NCBI GenBank assembly: GCA_964606575.1
Contig: CAZSHA010000005.1
Coordinates: 1-64,000 of the forward strand
Source: RGIG4576 sp964606575
Lineage (GTDB): Bacteria > Bacteroidota > Bacteroidia > Bacteroidales > Muribaculaceae
Reading direction: 5' to 3'
DNA: 64,000 nt
Part shown: one piece after another, positions 1 through 8,108 of the stretch
Layout of the letters: each line of letters opens with the position of its first letter
Numbering within the stretch: the stretch's first letter is position 1
Position numbers and translations under genes: made by a program
Notes under the pieces: generated by a model
The model's input: only the letters and a program-made list of their open reading frames with translations
Databases searched by the model: none
What the model was told of the DNA's origin: nothing

Positions 1-1
1 A

Positions 2-1633
2 CCGAATTCTGTCACCAGCATAGGTGATTATGCTTTCAATGGTTGCAGCGGCTTGGCTAGCGTGACTATACCTGAAGGTGTCACCAGCATAGGTGAAGCC
101 GCTTTTAAAAAAACAGGTTGGTATAATAATCAACCTGACGGTATTTTATACTTGGATAAATGTTGTCTTGGATATAAAGGTAATAAGCCGACAGGTACTT
201 TAACTCTTAAAGCAGATACTAGATTGATAGCTGGCAACGCTTTTGGTTTCTGTTATGGCTTGACTACGGTAAAAATTCCTCTCTCTGTTATCAGTATTTG
301 CGATTATGCTTTCAGTTATTGCGATGGTTTGACCAGCATTGTTATACCGAACTCTGTAGTTAATATCGGTAGTTATGCTTTTAAATGGTGTGAAGGCTTG
401 ACCAGTGTGGAGATAGGTAGCTCTGTGACGAATATCGGCTATAGAGCTTTTAGTGACTGTATTAGTTTGAAATCAATCATTGTCAATAACGGAAACAATC
501 ATTATGACTCGCGTGACAATTGTAATGCAATTATCGAAACTGAAACTAATACATTAATAGCTGGTTGTAAAAATACTATTATACCGAATTCTGTCACCAG
601 CATTGGTAAAAGTGCTTTCAGTGGCTGTTATGGCTTAACTAGCTTCGCAATACCGAACTCTGTCTCCAGCATCGGGGGACTTGCTTTCGAGCACTGTAAA
701 GACTTGACTAACATAACTATAGGTAACTCTGTCACCAGCATCGGTTTTTCTGCTTTCTTTGAATGCTCTGATTTGAAATCAATTACCTGCAATGCGTTAA
801 CACCTCCAACATTAGGTAGAGATGTATTCCCTTCAAATAATATTTATGTCAAGACACCAAATTTTGCATCTATCAGAACTTATAAAGCTGCTGATGGCTG
901 GAGCGATCTCATATATACTGCCGCAAAAGTTGGAATACTTAATTATATACCAACTGCCGAGAATGAAGTTGCAGTAATAAGTATTTATTCCACCGAACAC
1001 AAAGGCGAGATTTCAATACCTAGCAGTATTGCCGTGGATGAGATAACATACAATGTAACCGCAATCAACAATTCAGCTTTCAGCGGTTGCAAAGGCTTGA
1101 CTAGTGTAACGATACCGAACTCTGTCACCAGCATAGGGGAATTAGCTTTCTATGGTTGCAGCGGCTTAACTTCAGCAACTATTGGCAGCTCAGTTTCAAG
1201 AATTGGTTATGGGGCGTTTGCTTCATGCGATAAGGTTACTGCAGTTTATTGCAAGGCATCAACACCTCCAACTTGTGGAGTTGATGAGAATGGAAATTAT
1301 CAGTTCTTTTCGGAAGATGTTCTGCAATATTATGCCACTTTATATGTACCGACAGGATATAAGAGTGTGTACGAAGCTGTTGACCCATGGTCTTATTTCT
1401 TTATTCAAGAAAAAACGTTTTCAGGTGTTAAGGCAACTTTAACCGATAACGATGTAGACGTTTATGCTAATAATGGGAATATCGTAATCACCGGTACAGA
1501 CAATGCAAAAGTAGAAGTTTACAGTGTTAACGGTCAATTGATTTATAACGGAAATGCTACAACAATCCCAGTAAGCACAAAAGGATTATATGTTGTGAAA
1601 GTAAACAATAAATCTTTTAAAGTGATATTATGA
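2..1633 (+). CDS. BspA-like leucine-rich-repeat surface protein (5' end outside window)
   Basis: The reading frame is open from base 2, so the true start lies upstream. The visible 543 or so residues are mostly Treponema-pallidum-type (BspA-like) leucine-rich repeats of about 23 residues, each with the pattern SVTSIGxxAFxxCxGLTSxxIPN. Short linkers of the CNALTPPT kind interrupt the repeats. The last 70 residues form a small beta domain with VEVYSVNGQLIYNG and KGLYVVKVNNKSFKV, the form of a type IX-like or Por-type C-terminal sorting domain. BspA-like proteins are cell-surface proteins that often bind host or bacterial partners; the ligand here cannot be read. The repeats are also near-identical in DNA, for example around 584, 652 and 1116, which favours copy-number change by recombination. 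The stop codon overlaps the next start as ATGA. Confidence 0.9.
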   Translation, partial: PNSVTSIGDYAFNGCSGLASVTIPEGVTSIGEAAFKKTGWYNNQPDGILYLDKCCLGYKGNKPTGTLTLKADTRLIAGNAFGFCYGLTTVKIPLSVISICDYAFSYCDGLTSIVIPNSVVNIGSYAFKWCEGLTSVEIGSSVTNIGYRAFSDCISLKSIIVNNGNNHYDSRDNCNAIIETETNTLIAGCKNTIIPNSVTSIGKSAFSGCYGLTSFAIPNSVSSIGGLAFEHCKDLTNITIGNSVTSIGFSAFFECSDLKSITCNALTPPTLGRDVFPSNNIYVKTPNFASIRTYKAADGWSDLIYTAAKVGILNYIPTAENEVAVISIYSTEHKGEISIPSSIAVDEITYNVTAINNSAFSGCKGLTSVTIPNSVTSIGELAFYGCSGLTSATIGSSVSRIGYGAFASCDKVTAVYCKASTPPTCGVDENGNYQFFSEDVLQYYATLYVPTGYKSVYEAVDPWSYFFIQEKTFSGVKATLTDNDVDVYANNGNIVITGTDNAKVEVYSVNGQLIYNGNATTIPVSTKGLYVVKVNNKSFKVIL

Positions 1634-1995
1634 TTGAATTAGATAAATATATAGCAGAAACAATTCGCCAAATATCATTGGGAATTCAAACTGCGTCAGA
1701 AGAATGTAAGGATTTAGGTGTAATTGTTAACCCTAATATAACAGTAGGTTCATCATCAGATTTTTATGTACCCTCAGATTTGAAGCATTTAAATGTTCAA
1801 AGACGTGTCCAAAATTTAGAAATGGAAATAAGTCTATCTATTGTTGATTCTAACGAATCAAAAGGAGGAGTAAATTTTGGAATATCAGTTTGGGGTGCAG
1901 GAGCTAATATTTCAAATTCAGGGAAAAAAGCAGGTGAAAACAAGGTGAAATTTTCAATTCCTGTTTGCTTTCCTACTACTCGAATTAATAAGTAG
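1630..1995 (+). CDS. small trypco2-like protein
   Basis: This 121-residue cytosolic protein starts with a helix (MIELDKYIAETIRQISLGIQ), then a beta-rich part with MEISLSIVDS, a GVNFGISVWGAGANIS stretch and a final KFSIPV strand. That order matches small proteins of the trypsin-co-occurring domain 2 (trypco2) type, which accompany trypsin-like or effector genes in predicted conflict systems. No trypsin-like gene is in view. Its ATG overlaps the stop of the leucine-rich-repeat gene by four bases, so translation is probably coupled. No signal peptide is seen, while its partner is secreted. Family assignment was made by eye and is moderate; the function is unknown. Confidence 0.6.
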   Translation: MIELDKYIAETIRQISLGIQTASEECKDLGVIVNPNITVGSSSDFYVPSDLKHLNVQRRVQNLEMEISLSIVDSNESKGGVNFGISVWGAGANISNSGKKAGENKVKFSIPVCFPTTRINK

Positions 1996-2022
1996 TAGAT
2001 ATTCTAATTCTGACATACAACA

Positions 2023-2060
2023 AAAGCCAACCTATCTCCGAGTGGGGATAAGTTGGCTTT
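2023..2060 (+). terminator. hairpin terminator after the trypco2-like gene
   Basis: AAAGCCAACCTATC at 2023-2036 pairs with GATAAGTTGGCTTT at 2047-2060 with one mismatch, followed by an AT-rich stretch. It closes the leucine-rich-repeat/trypco2 transcript. Confidence 0.75.
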
Positions 2061-2118
2061 AATTATTGTTTTCAGGAGAAAACTAAACTTATAAGTTACA
2101 TTGTTACGTTTTTATATC

Positions 2119-2126
2119 TAACTTTG
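2119..2126 (+). promoter_or_regulatory. -7 element TAACTTTG
   Basis: It matches the Bacteroidetes TAnnTTTG box, 23 bases before the short open frame at 2149. No convincing -33 box is seen at the usual spacing. It would drive the toxin stub and antitoxin. Confidence 0.5.
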
Positions 2127-2148
2127 TCGTAACTAAAATGTTTATACA

Positions 2149-2262
2149 ATGAAATTTGTAAGAATTATTGAGAATTACGACCACCTTTGGGCTGTAAAAT
2201 CAGAAAGTAAGGAAAATAATGAACTTACTGATTTGTTCAATTTAACTAGTGAATATAATTAA
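2149..2262 (+). pseudogene. 37-codon stub resembling the N-terminus of a toxin
   Basis: The open frame encodes MKFVRIIENYDHLWAVKSES and 17 more residues, then stops. The beginning resembles the N-terminus (MK-x-(I/V)-R-x-hydrophobic, then HLWAV) of a Bacteroidetes toxin of about 150-200 residues that sits before an XRE antitoxin. Everything after the first 35 or so residues of such a toxin is missing. The stop is two bases before the antitoxin ATG, the tight spacing expected of a toxin-antitoxin operon. It could instead be a genuine small protein. The likeness is from memory of the family, so confidence is limited. Confidence 0.4.
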
Positions 2263-2264
2263 TT

Positions 2265-2570
2265 ATGGCAAGTGAAGCATTAACATTTTTGGAATCTCAT
2301 CAAAGCGAAACACCTTCTCGCTTTACGGAGAACGCACAATGGCGAAAAGAAAATGCAAGTTGGCTATGTTGGTCACGTCAAGTTGCACTCGCCATTATTG
2401 ACTATATGCAGGCAAACGGATTAAAGCGTGCAGACCTCGCTAAAAAGTTGGGAGTAAGCCCGCAATATGTAAGTAAATTGCTTTCTGGTACCGAAAATCT
2501 ATCATTTAAAAGCGTTGCTAATATCGAGGAAAAACTTGGAATAAGTTGTATTGAAATGGCGTTTGCTTAA
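2265..2570 (+). CDS. XRE-family helix-turn-helix antitoxin-like protein
   Basis: This 101-residue protein has a C-terminal Cro/C1-type helix-turn-helix at about residues 44-95. The motif reads LKRADLAKKLGVSPQYVSKLL, followed by the usual NLSFKSVANIEEKLGI helix. The first 40 residues (SRFTENAQWRKENASWLCWS) are the type of extension found in antitoxins of Bacteroidetes type II pairs. It follows the toxin stub by two bases. If the toxin is really lost, this gene is an orphan antitoxin that may still repress its own promoter or neutralise a related toxin elsewhere. Confidence 0.8.
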   Translation: MASEALTFLESHQSETPSRFTENAQWRKENASWLCWSRQVALAIIDYMQANGLKRADLAKKLGVSPQYVSKLLSGTENLSFKSVANIEEKLGISCIEMAFA

Positions 2571-2573
2571 TAG

Positions 2574-2627
2574 ATACAACAAAAGCTTGGCTTCTCCGAG
2601 ATGAGTTGGGTTGAGGAAATAATTATT
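2574..2627 (+). repeat. diverged copy of the 2015-2070 intergenic repeat
   Basis: ATACAACAAAAGC, then TCTCCGAG, TTGG and TAATTATT occur in the same order as at 2015-2070. The two copies flank the toxin stub and antitoxin. In this copy the hairpin is largely destroyed. It overlaps the upstream ATG at 2601, which argues against that codon as the start of the next gene. Confidence 0.6.
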
Positions 2628-2630
2628 GAG

Positions 2631-3779
2631 ATGAAACTAAGATATGTGCTTATGGGATTGCTGTTTCTGCCGTTGCAGTTGCTCGGAGAATCTTCAGATT
2701 CCTTGAAAATAAGCAAATACATGCAGGATTTTTCTAACGGCAATCATGAAATAGTTGATTTTGTACTTGATTTATACGGCCGATATGACATTGTCGTTCT
2801 GGGTGAGCGTGATCATAGGGACACTACGCAATATACTTTCATTTGTGATATAATATCAGACACAAGGTTTATTGATGGTGTGGGCTACGTGTATACTGAA
2901 GTGGGGTGCAACACCGCTACCAATAGCGCTAACGACTTGATTAAAGGCAAATACAAGGATGAAGGCGAGTTTAAGGCGGCATGCGTGAATCACATGCGTA
3001 GGGAAGAATGGTGGCCTTTATGGGAAAAGTGGAATCGTTATCAATTCCTTCGTGACTTGTGGCAAATCAATGATACTCTTTCTGCTGAAAGAAAGATAAC
3101 CATAGGGCTTACGGATGTAAACTTTCCTTGGGATAGCGTTAAAAACGCTGATGATTATAACCGATTTTACAATGTTGAAACGTATAATCGTGATTATATA
3201 ATGGCAACTAATTTCAGCTATATGTTTAATCATCAGCCGAAAAAGAACGGTAAGCATAAGGCGTTGCTAATCACAAACACTCCACATGCCATTAGCGACT
3301 CAATTGCCAAGAACGAAGGGTGGCTCATCAAACAAGGGTATGGCGATAGGGTTGTCATCGTGTTGATGAATTGGGATGAATGTTGGCAGAAAGATTATAC
3401 CCTTTTAGATAACGGCAGAGTTGATGCGGCTTTTTATCTTACGGGGAACGAGCCGACCGCGTTGCGGCTCGACGAATGTGAGTTGGGAAACTTCAAAATA
3501 GGAGAGCAGAAACTAAAGGATGTTGCGGATGCTATGGTGTTTGATGTTCCTGTTGATAAATTTGTCATGAAGTGCGGGTTGGACGGTTTGATAACACCTG
3601 ATTTCGAAGCGGAAATTATGCGTAGAAATGAAATTGTACGTCAAGTAGTTTATCCTGATCGTCAAAAGGATTCGTTGGAAAGCCTGTATAGGGAATATAA
3701 TCGTGAAAGGTGTTTCACTCCATATAAGGAAAATGTTTTGAATCAATTTAAACGATACATAGATAACGTAAAACGGTAG
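2631..3779 (+). CDS. secreted EreA/ChaN-fold (erythromycin-esterase-like) protein
   Basis: The start at 2631 was chosen because it gives a clean signal peptide (MKLRYVLMGLLFLPLQLLG); the ATG at 2601 lies inside an intergenic repeat. The protein has about 382 residues. Near residues 56-63 it has VLGERDHRD, and later a YTEVG segment and a histidine in TNTPHAIS near residue 219. This spacing fits the EreA/ChaN/Tiki superfamily, in which Glu and His residues form a metal- or haem-binding or hydrolytic site. Bacteroidetes carry many exported members of unknown substrate. It should not be read as a macrolide resistance gene without a test. It is followed by another exported protein after four bases, so the two are probably co-transcribed. 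Confidence 0.6.
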   Translation: MKLRYVLMGLLFLPLQLLGESSDSLKISKYMQDFSNGNHEIVDFVLDLYGRYDIVVLGERDHRDTTQYTFICDIISDTRFIDGVGYVYTEVGCNTATNSANDLIKGKYKDEGEFKAACVNHMRREEWWPLWEKWNRYQFLRDLWQINDTLSAERKITIGLTDVNFPWDSVKNADDYNRFYNVETYNRDYIMATNFSYMFNHQPKKNGKHKALLITNTPHAISDSIAKNEGWLIKQGYGDRVVIVLMNWDECWQKDYTLLDNGRVDAAFYLTGNEPTALRLDECELGNFKIGEQKLKDVADAMVFDVPVDKFVMKCGLDGLITPDFEAEIMRRNEIVRQVVYPDRQKDSLESLYREYNRERCFTPYKENVLNQFKRYIDNVKR

Positions 3780-3783
3780 TTGC

Positions 3784-4344
3784 ATGAAAAGAATTTTTAT
3801 ATATGCTATTCTGTTGTTGGCCTCGGTTGCCGCACATGGCGAGGTCTATCGCTGGGCTTACGATTTGACGTTTGAAGCTCCTGAGGGCGGGCGTGTAGTC
3901 TACAGCACCCCGAAGCGTTTGGAGATGCTTTGGGGCGATATGACATTGATTGTAAATGTTTATGGTAGTCGTGGAGTTACAGATGAAGTGATGAAACAGA
4001 ATTTGCAACGGACTGCATCGGAGTATTATATGTATGACACGAAAACCAAGAAATACAGCCGTAACGGCTTATCGGGATTTTGCTTGGAAGGCATTTTGCC
4101 CGACGGCTCTAACGCCAATATATATAATATGCTGACGAAAAAGTCGGGTCGATGCATCCAGTTGATAGTTAATTTCACGCGTGACAGCGAGAAGGCGGCA
4201 AGAAAGCTGGTGAAGACATTCAAAGAGCAACCAGCCAAAGAACCGAAGAAAAAGAAGCCAATCAAGCAACGTATTCAGAAAAAAGACGCTCCGTTAAAGC
4301 CGATAAAGAAAAGAACACCTGTAGGGGAATTATATGAGGCTTGA
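3784..4344 (+). CDS. exported protein of unknown function with lysine-rich tail
   Basis: This 186-residue protein has a signal peptide (MKRIFIYAILLLASVAAHG) and a mixed alpha/beta body of about 125 residues with LTFEAPEGGRVVYS and GLSGFCLEGILPDGSNANIY. The last 50 residues are very basic (KEPKKKKPIKQRIQKK), which suggests contact with an acidic polymer or with the membrane. It follows the EreA-like gene by four bases. I do not recognise the family. Confidence 0.6.
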   Translation: MKRIFIYAILLLASVAAHGEVYRWAYDLTFEAPEGGRVVYSTPKRLEMLWGDMTLIVNVYGSRGVTDEVMKQNLQRTASEYYMYDTKTKKYSRNGLSGFCLEGILPDGSNANIYNMLTKKSGRCIQLIVNFTRDSEKAARKLVKTFKEQPAKEPKKKKPIKQRIQKKDAPLKPIKKRTPVGELYEA

Positions 4345-4379
4345 AATGGCTTGCGTTAAGAAGTTTTAGTGCTAAGTGG

Positions 4380-4410
4380 TTGAATTTATGGAAAATTCTG
4401 TTTAAGTTTG
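4380..4410 (+). promoter_or_regulatory. promoter (TTG, 20 bases, TAAGTTTG)
   Basis: TTG lies at 4380-4382 and TAAGTTTG at 4403-4410, the Bacteroidetes arrangement, about 50 bases before the coiled-coil gene at 4461. Confidence 0.65.
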
Positions 4411-4460
4411 CACTTAAATAATAAATTTAAGAAAATTCTGAAGAATAAAACTATCTTGAT

Positions 4461-5363
4461 ATGACTCCAACAGTTAAGAAATTGTTAATAGTGGCAGGCG
4501 TGCTAGTGGTAGCGTGCGTGCTAGGTTATTTCATAAAATCGTCGATAGATACAAAGAAGCAAATGGAGGCTCAAATATTGGCTAACGAGCAATTGCAATT
4601 GGAAAATCAGCAGTTGCAGCTTGCTGGTGAATATGAGAATCTGAATACTCAATATCAGAATCTTGAGAGCCAAGCCCATTATATACAAAACGACTCGATC
4701 CTACAGAAATACAACGAGGCTAAGAGCAAGGTGGAAAAACTTCTTGCCGAATTGAAATCGCAGAAGATTACCAGCAACAAGCGTATAAAAGAACTTCAAG
4801 AAGAAGTTAAGACCTTGAAAGGTATAATGAAACACTATGTCACGATAATAGACTCGCTTAACCGAGAAAATGCGGGATTGCGTGCCGAGAACAGCCAGAT
4901 AAAGAATGAAAACGCTTTGCTTTCTAGCCAAGTGACCGAAACAGCCGAGAAAAACGCCCACTTGGAGGAGCGTATGGAATTGGCTGAGAAGATGAATATT
5001 ACCAATCTTAAACTAGAAAGCTTAAAGAAAAACGGTAAGATAGAAAAGAAGATAAAGAAGGCTAAACAGTTGAAAGTGACGTTTACGATTTCGCCAAACA
5101 ATTCAACACCAGTGGGCGAAAAAGAGTTATTTGTGAGAATCACCAATCCTGAAGGCTCTTTGCTTGGCAGCCACGGCTCATTCTCGTTCGAAGGAGCTAA
5201 GATTCCTTTTACCGATAGCAAGAAGATAGAATATACAGGTCAGGAAGTTCCAAATGTCACTGTTTATTGGAATGTGAACACCACACTTACTCCGGGCGAG
5301 TATCGTGTGGAAGTGTTTGCCGACAACTATCGTTTAGGTTCTCGCACATTCGTTATGAAGTAA
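4461..5363 (+). CDS. membrane-anchored coiled-coil protein
   Basis: This 300-residue protein has one N-terminal membrane segment (about residues 7-26). A long coiled coil follows at about residues 32-195, rich in Glu, Lys, Gln and Leu heptads (QLQLENQQLQLAGEY, LRAENSQIKNENALL). A lysine-rich link (GKIEKKIKKAKQLK) leads to a beta-sandwich-like C-terminal domain of about 95 residues (VTFTISPNNSTPVGEKELFV to LGSRTFVMK). The layout suggests an inner-membrane protein that reaches into the periplasm through a stalk. The role is unknown. It has its own promoter and a strong terminator, so it is monocistronic. Confidence 0.7.
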   Translation: MTPTVKKLLIVAGVLVVACVLGYFIKSSIDTKKQMEAQILANEQLQLENQQLQLAGEYENLNTQYQNLESQAHYIQNDSILQKYNEAKSKVEKLLAELKSQKITSNKRIKELQEEVKTLKGIMKHYVTIIDSLNRENAGLRAENSQIKNENALLSSQVTETAEKNAHLEERMELAEKMNITNLKLESLKKNGKIEKKIKKAKQLKVTFTISPNNSTPVGEKELFVRITNPEGSLLGSHGSFSFEGAKIPFTDSKKIEYTGQEVPNVTVYWNVNTTLTPGEYRVEVFADNYRLGSRTFVMK

Positions 5364-5412
5364 ACACATAATTAGGGGCGGTTCCGCTCATAGAAGAGAT
5401 ATTGAAAGTAGC

Positions 5413-5446
5413 GGGCGATATGCTAGTGTGGCATATCGCCCTTATT
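5413..5446 (+). terminator. strong hairpin terminator
   Basis: GGGCGATATGC at 5413-5423 pairs perfectly with GCATATCGCCC at 5431-5441 around a seven-base loop, then a T-rich tail. It ends the coiled-coil gene transcript. Confidence 0.85.
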
Positions 5447-5536
5447 GTATTCTTAAAGTTGTAATAATATTGTTCTGTTATTCTGTTTTTGCCACCTATA
5501 ACGCATGCCTTAAGCTCGCTTTTGGCTGATATGTCA

Positions 5537-5544
5537 TATATTTG
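5537..5544 (+). promoter_or_regulatory. -7 element TATATTTG before the export operon
   Basis: A TAnnTTTG match 65 bases before the TolC-family start. The -33 region is weak. It is the best candidate promoter for the four-gene export operon. Confidence 0.5.
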
Positions 5545-5609
5545 CGGCTGTCAGTTCAACAAGAACGTGCTAGAATTGTTTACTATGTAAGTAATATAAA
5601 GTTGTGAAG

Positions 5610-7046
5610 ATGCGAATAAGATTAATATTGTCCTTGCTGGTTGCGGTAAACGCATTTTCAGCTGTTGCTGAGGTTGTGTCGCTTGACTCATGCCGCATAA
5701 TGGCATTAAACAATAACAAGCGGTTGAGAATCGCAAATGAGAAGGTTACGGCAGCAGGTTATCAGAGGAAGGAGTCGAGGGCGGCTTATCTGCCTTCTTT
5801 GGATTTAGAAGGCAGCTATATCTATAACCAGAAGAAACTGGCGCTTATTGAGGAAGATGCGATGCTCCCCACGAAATCGTTTGATGCTTCGACTGGCAAA
5901 TATAATTATAATGTTGTGGCGGGTACTGATGGTCAACCCCTTATCGTCAATGGTCAGCCAGTACCAAGCCAAGTGGCTTTGTTACCTAAAAGTGCGTTGA
6001 CCTACGATATACATAATGTGTTTGCTGGTGCGATAACGCTCACGCAACCCATTTATATGGGCGGAAAGGTACGAGCGATGAACGAAATTACCCGCTTTGC
6101 CGAGGAACTGGCTAGGCGTGAGCGTGATATGGCTGCCGAAGAACTAGTGTATAAAGTGGATGCCGCTTATTGGCAAGTGGTGTCGTTAAAGGCTAAAGAG
6201 CAACTGGCGCGAAGTTATGTGGCTTTGCTTGACACTCTAGACAATAATGTCAATGCTATGCTGAAACAAGGTGTGGCTACACGTGCTGATGCTTTAAGCG
6301 TTGCGGTGAAACGTAACGAGGCTAGCGTTGACTTGTCGAAAGTGGAGAATGGCTTGACGTTATTGAGAATGCAACTGGCACAGTTATGCGGATTGCCCAT
6401 CAACACAGTTTTCGCCCTTGAGGATGAAGGGCGTGATGCCGAAATGACGATAATGCCTGCTACCGATTATGATATGGATGAAGTGTACAGCCGGCGCAAC
6501 GATGTTAACGCCCTGCAACTAGCCGTAAGTATATATGATCAGAAGGCGAAAGTGGCAAAATCATCTATGTTGCCGCAGTTGGCATTGGTGGGTGCATATT
6601 CTGTAACCAATCCCAACTCGTTTAACGGTTTCAAGAATGAGTTTGGCGGAATGTTCAGTGTTGGGGCTATGCTTAAAATACCTTTGTGGCATTGGGGCGG
6701 GAATTATAATAAATATCGTGCGGCTAGAAGTGAAACCGTAATAAGGCGGCTGGAACTAGAGGAAGCAAAGGAAATGATTGCTTTACAGGTGAGCCAAGCC
6801 TCTTTTAAGATGAAAGAAGCCATAAAAACGCATAACTCAACAACGGTTAATTTGATTAAGGCTGAGGAAAATTTGCGTACTGCCCAATTGGGTTTCAAGG
6901 AAGGCGTACTAACGGCTGATAACGTGATGGAGGCTCAAACGGCGTGGCTGAAAGCTAATTCGGAAGCGGTTGATGCCCAAATAGAATTGCGTTTATGCGA
7001 GGTTTATTTGGCTAAGGTGCTTGGACGGTTGAATGTGTTAGAATGA
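5610..7046 (+). CDS. TolC-family outer-membrane efflux protein
   Basis: This protein of about 478 residues has a signal peptide (MRIRLILSLLVAVNAFSAVA). It then has two tandem outer-membrane-efflux repeats made of long helices and short beta strands, including LDSCRIMALNNNKRL near the start and YNKYRAARSETVIRRLELEE in the second half. TolC-like trimers form the outer-membrane duct of tripartite exporters. ATG at 5610 was preferred to the GTG two codons upstream. It is the first gene of an operon with an HlyD-type adaptor and two ABC-2 permeases, so the duct probably serves that exporter. Confidence 0.92.
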   Translation: MRIRLILSLLVAVNAFSAVAEVVSLDSCRIMALNNNKRLRIANEKVTAAGYQRKESRAAYLPSLDLEGSYIYNQKKLALIEEDAMLPTKSFDASTGKYNYNVVAGTDGQPLIVNGQPVPSQVALLPKSALTYDIHNVFAGAITLTQPIYMGGKVRAMNEITRFAEELARRERDMAAEELVYKVDAAYWQVVSLKAKEQLARSYVALLDTLDNNVNAMLKQGVATRADALSVAVKRNEASVDLSKVENGLTLLRMQLAQLCGLPINTVFALEDEGRDAEMTIMPATDYDMDEVYSRRNDVNALQLAVSIYDQKAKVAKSSMLPQLALVGAYSVTNPNSFNGFKNEFGGMFSVGAMLKIPLWHWGGNYNKYRAARSETVIRRLELEEAKEMIALQVSQASFKMKEAIKTHNSTTVNLIKAEENLRTAQLGFKEGVLTADNVMEAQTAWLKANSEAVDAQIELRLCEVYLAKVLGRLNVLE

Positions 7047-7074
7047 ATTGTGCGTAAAGAAAAAATCAACGACA

Positions 7075-8091
7075 ATGGATAAAGACGATAAAAAGAAAGA
7101 AATGGAGCGTGAGGATCGCAGGTTGCTTATGGCTCTTGCGGGGCTGGTGGTCTTAATGATAATATTATTCATAGCAGGTATGTTCTTGCTGAAACCAGCC
7201 GAACCAGTCGTGCAGGGGCAAGCTGATGCCGCTTCGGTGCGTGTGTCGGGCAAGTTGCCGGGCAGGGTGGTAGATTTCTACGTTCAAGAGGGCGACCGTG
7301 TGGAAAAAGGCGACACGCTGGTGCATATCTATTCATCTACGGTGGATGCTAAGCTCTATCAGGCTCAATCTATGGAAAATGCAGCTGCCGCCCAGAATAA
7401 GAAAGTGGATGCTGGCACACGCATACAAGTGATAAATTCGGCACGTGATTTATTCACCCAAGCACAAGCGGCTCAAACGATAGCCAAGAAGACCTATGAC
7501 CGCATGGAAAATCTGTTCAAGCAGGGTGTGGTGTCGGAGCAGAAACGTGACGAGGCTCGTGCTGCTTTTGATGCGGCTACCGCTCAAGCCGATGCTGCAA
7601 GGTCGCAATATGAGATGGCTCTAGAAGGTGCGCAACGTGAAGATAAGGTGGCTGCTAAGGCTATGGAGGATGCGGCTCGTGGCAGCGTCATGGAGGTACA
7701 GTCAATTTTGGAAGACCAGTATCTCACAGCTCCGTGTGATGGCGAGATTTCTGATATCTATCCTCATGTGGGTGAACTCGTAGGCACCGGAACGCCTATT
7801 ATGAGCGTATTGAGGAATGATGACACTTGGGTTACGTTCAATGTGCGTGAGGAGCTGCTCAACGAGCTTACTATGGGCAAAGAAGTTGAGGTGATGATTC
7901 CTGGGCTAGGCAAGATGAAGACCAGAGCCACTGTGTTCTATATCCGTGATATGGGTAGCTATGCGGTGTGGAGTGCGACAAAAGCTGTGGGCGAATATGA
8001 CAGCAAGACTTTTGAGGTGAAAGTTCGTCCGAATGAGCGTATCGAGAATTTACGCCCGGGAATGAGTGTGCTGTTGGTTGGCGATTATTAA
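7075..8091 (+). CDS. HlyD-family membrane-fusion (periplasmic adaptor) protein
   Basis: The ATG at 7075 gives 338 residues; an upstream TTG is less likely. A cytosolic charged stub is followed by one membrane segment (LLMALAGLVVLMIILFIAGM). Next come a biotinyl-lipoyl-like half-motif (VSGKLPGRVVDFYVQEGDRV), a long alanine-rich helical hairpin at about residues 100-205, the second lipoyl half (LTAPCDGEISDIYPHVGELV) and a beta-barrel domain ending in LRPGMSVLL. This is the classic adaptor that joins an inner-membrane pump to TolC. It sits 28 bases after the TolC gene and 17 before the first permease. Confidence 0.92.
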   Translation: MDKDDKKKEMEREDRRLLMALAGLVVLMIILFIAGMFLLKPAEPVVQGQADAASVRVSGKLPGRVVDFYVQEGDRVEKGDTLVHIYSSTVDAKLYQAQSMENAAAAQNKKVDAGTRIQVINSARDLFTQAQAAQTIAKKTYDRMENLFKQGVVSEQKRDEARAAFDAATAQADAARSQYEMALEGAQREDKVAAKAMEDAARGSVMEVQSILEDQYLTAPCDGEISDIYPHVGELVGTGTPIMSVLRNDDTWVTFNVREELLNELTMGKEVEVMIPGLGKMKTRATVFYIRDMGSYAVWSATKAVGEYDSKTFEVKVRPNERIENLRPGMSVLLVGDY

Positions 8092-8108
8092 TTTAGAGTT
8101 TTAACGTT

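Noticed and set aside
584..1150. Regular DNA repeats as a CRISPR array
   Set aside because: They lie in frame within leucine-rich repeats, spacing is set by codons and there are no unique spacers of constant length.
2601..2630. Upstream ATG of the EreA-like gene
   Set aside because: It lies inside an intergenic repeat and puts ten charged residues before the signal peptide.
2631..3779. EreA-like gene as macrolide resistance
   Set aside because: Only the general fold motifs are visible; exported Bacteroidetes members have no shown esterase activity on macrolides.
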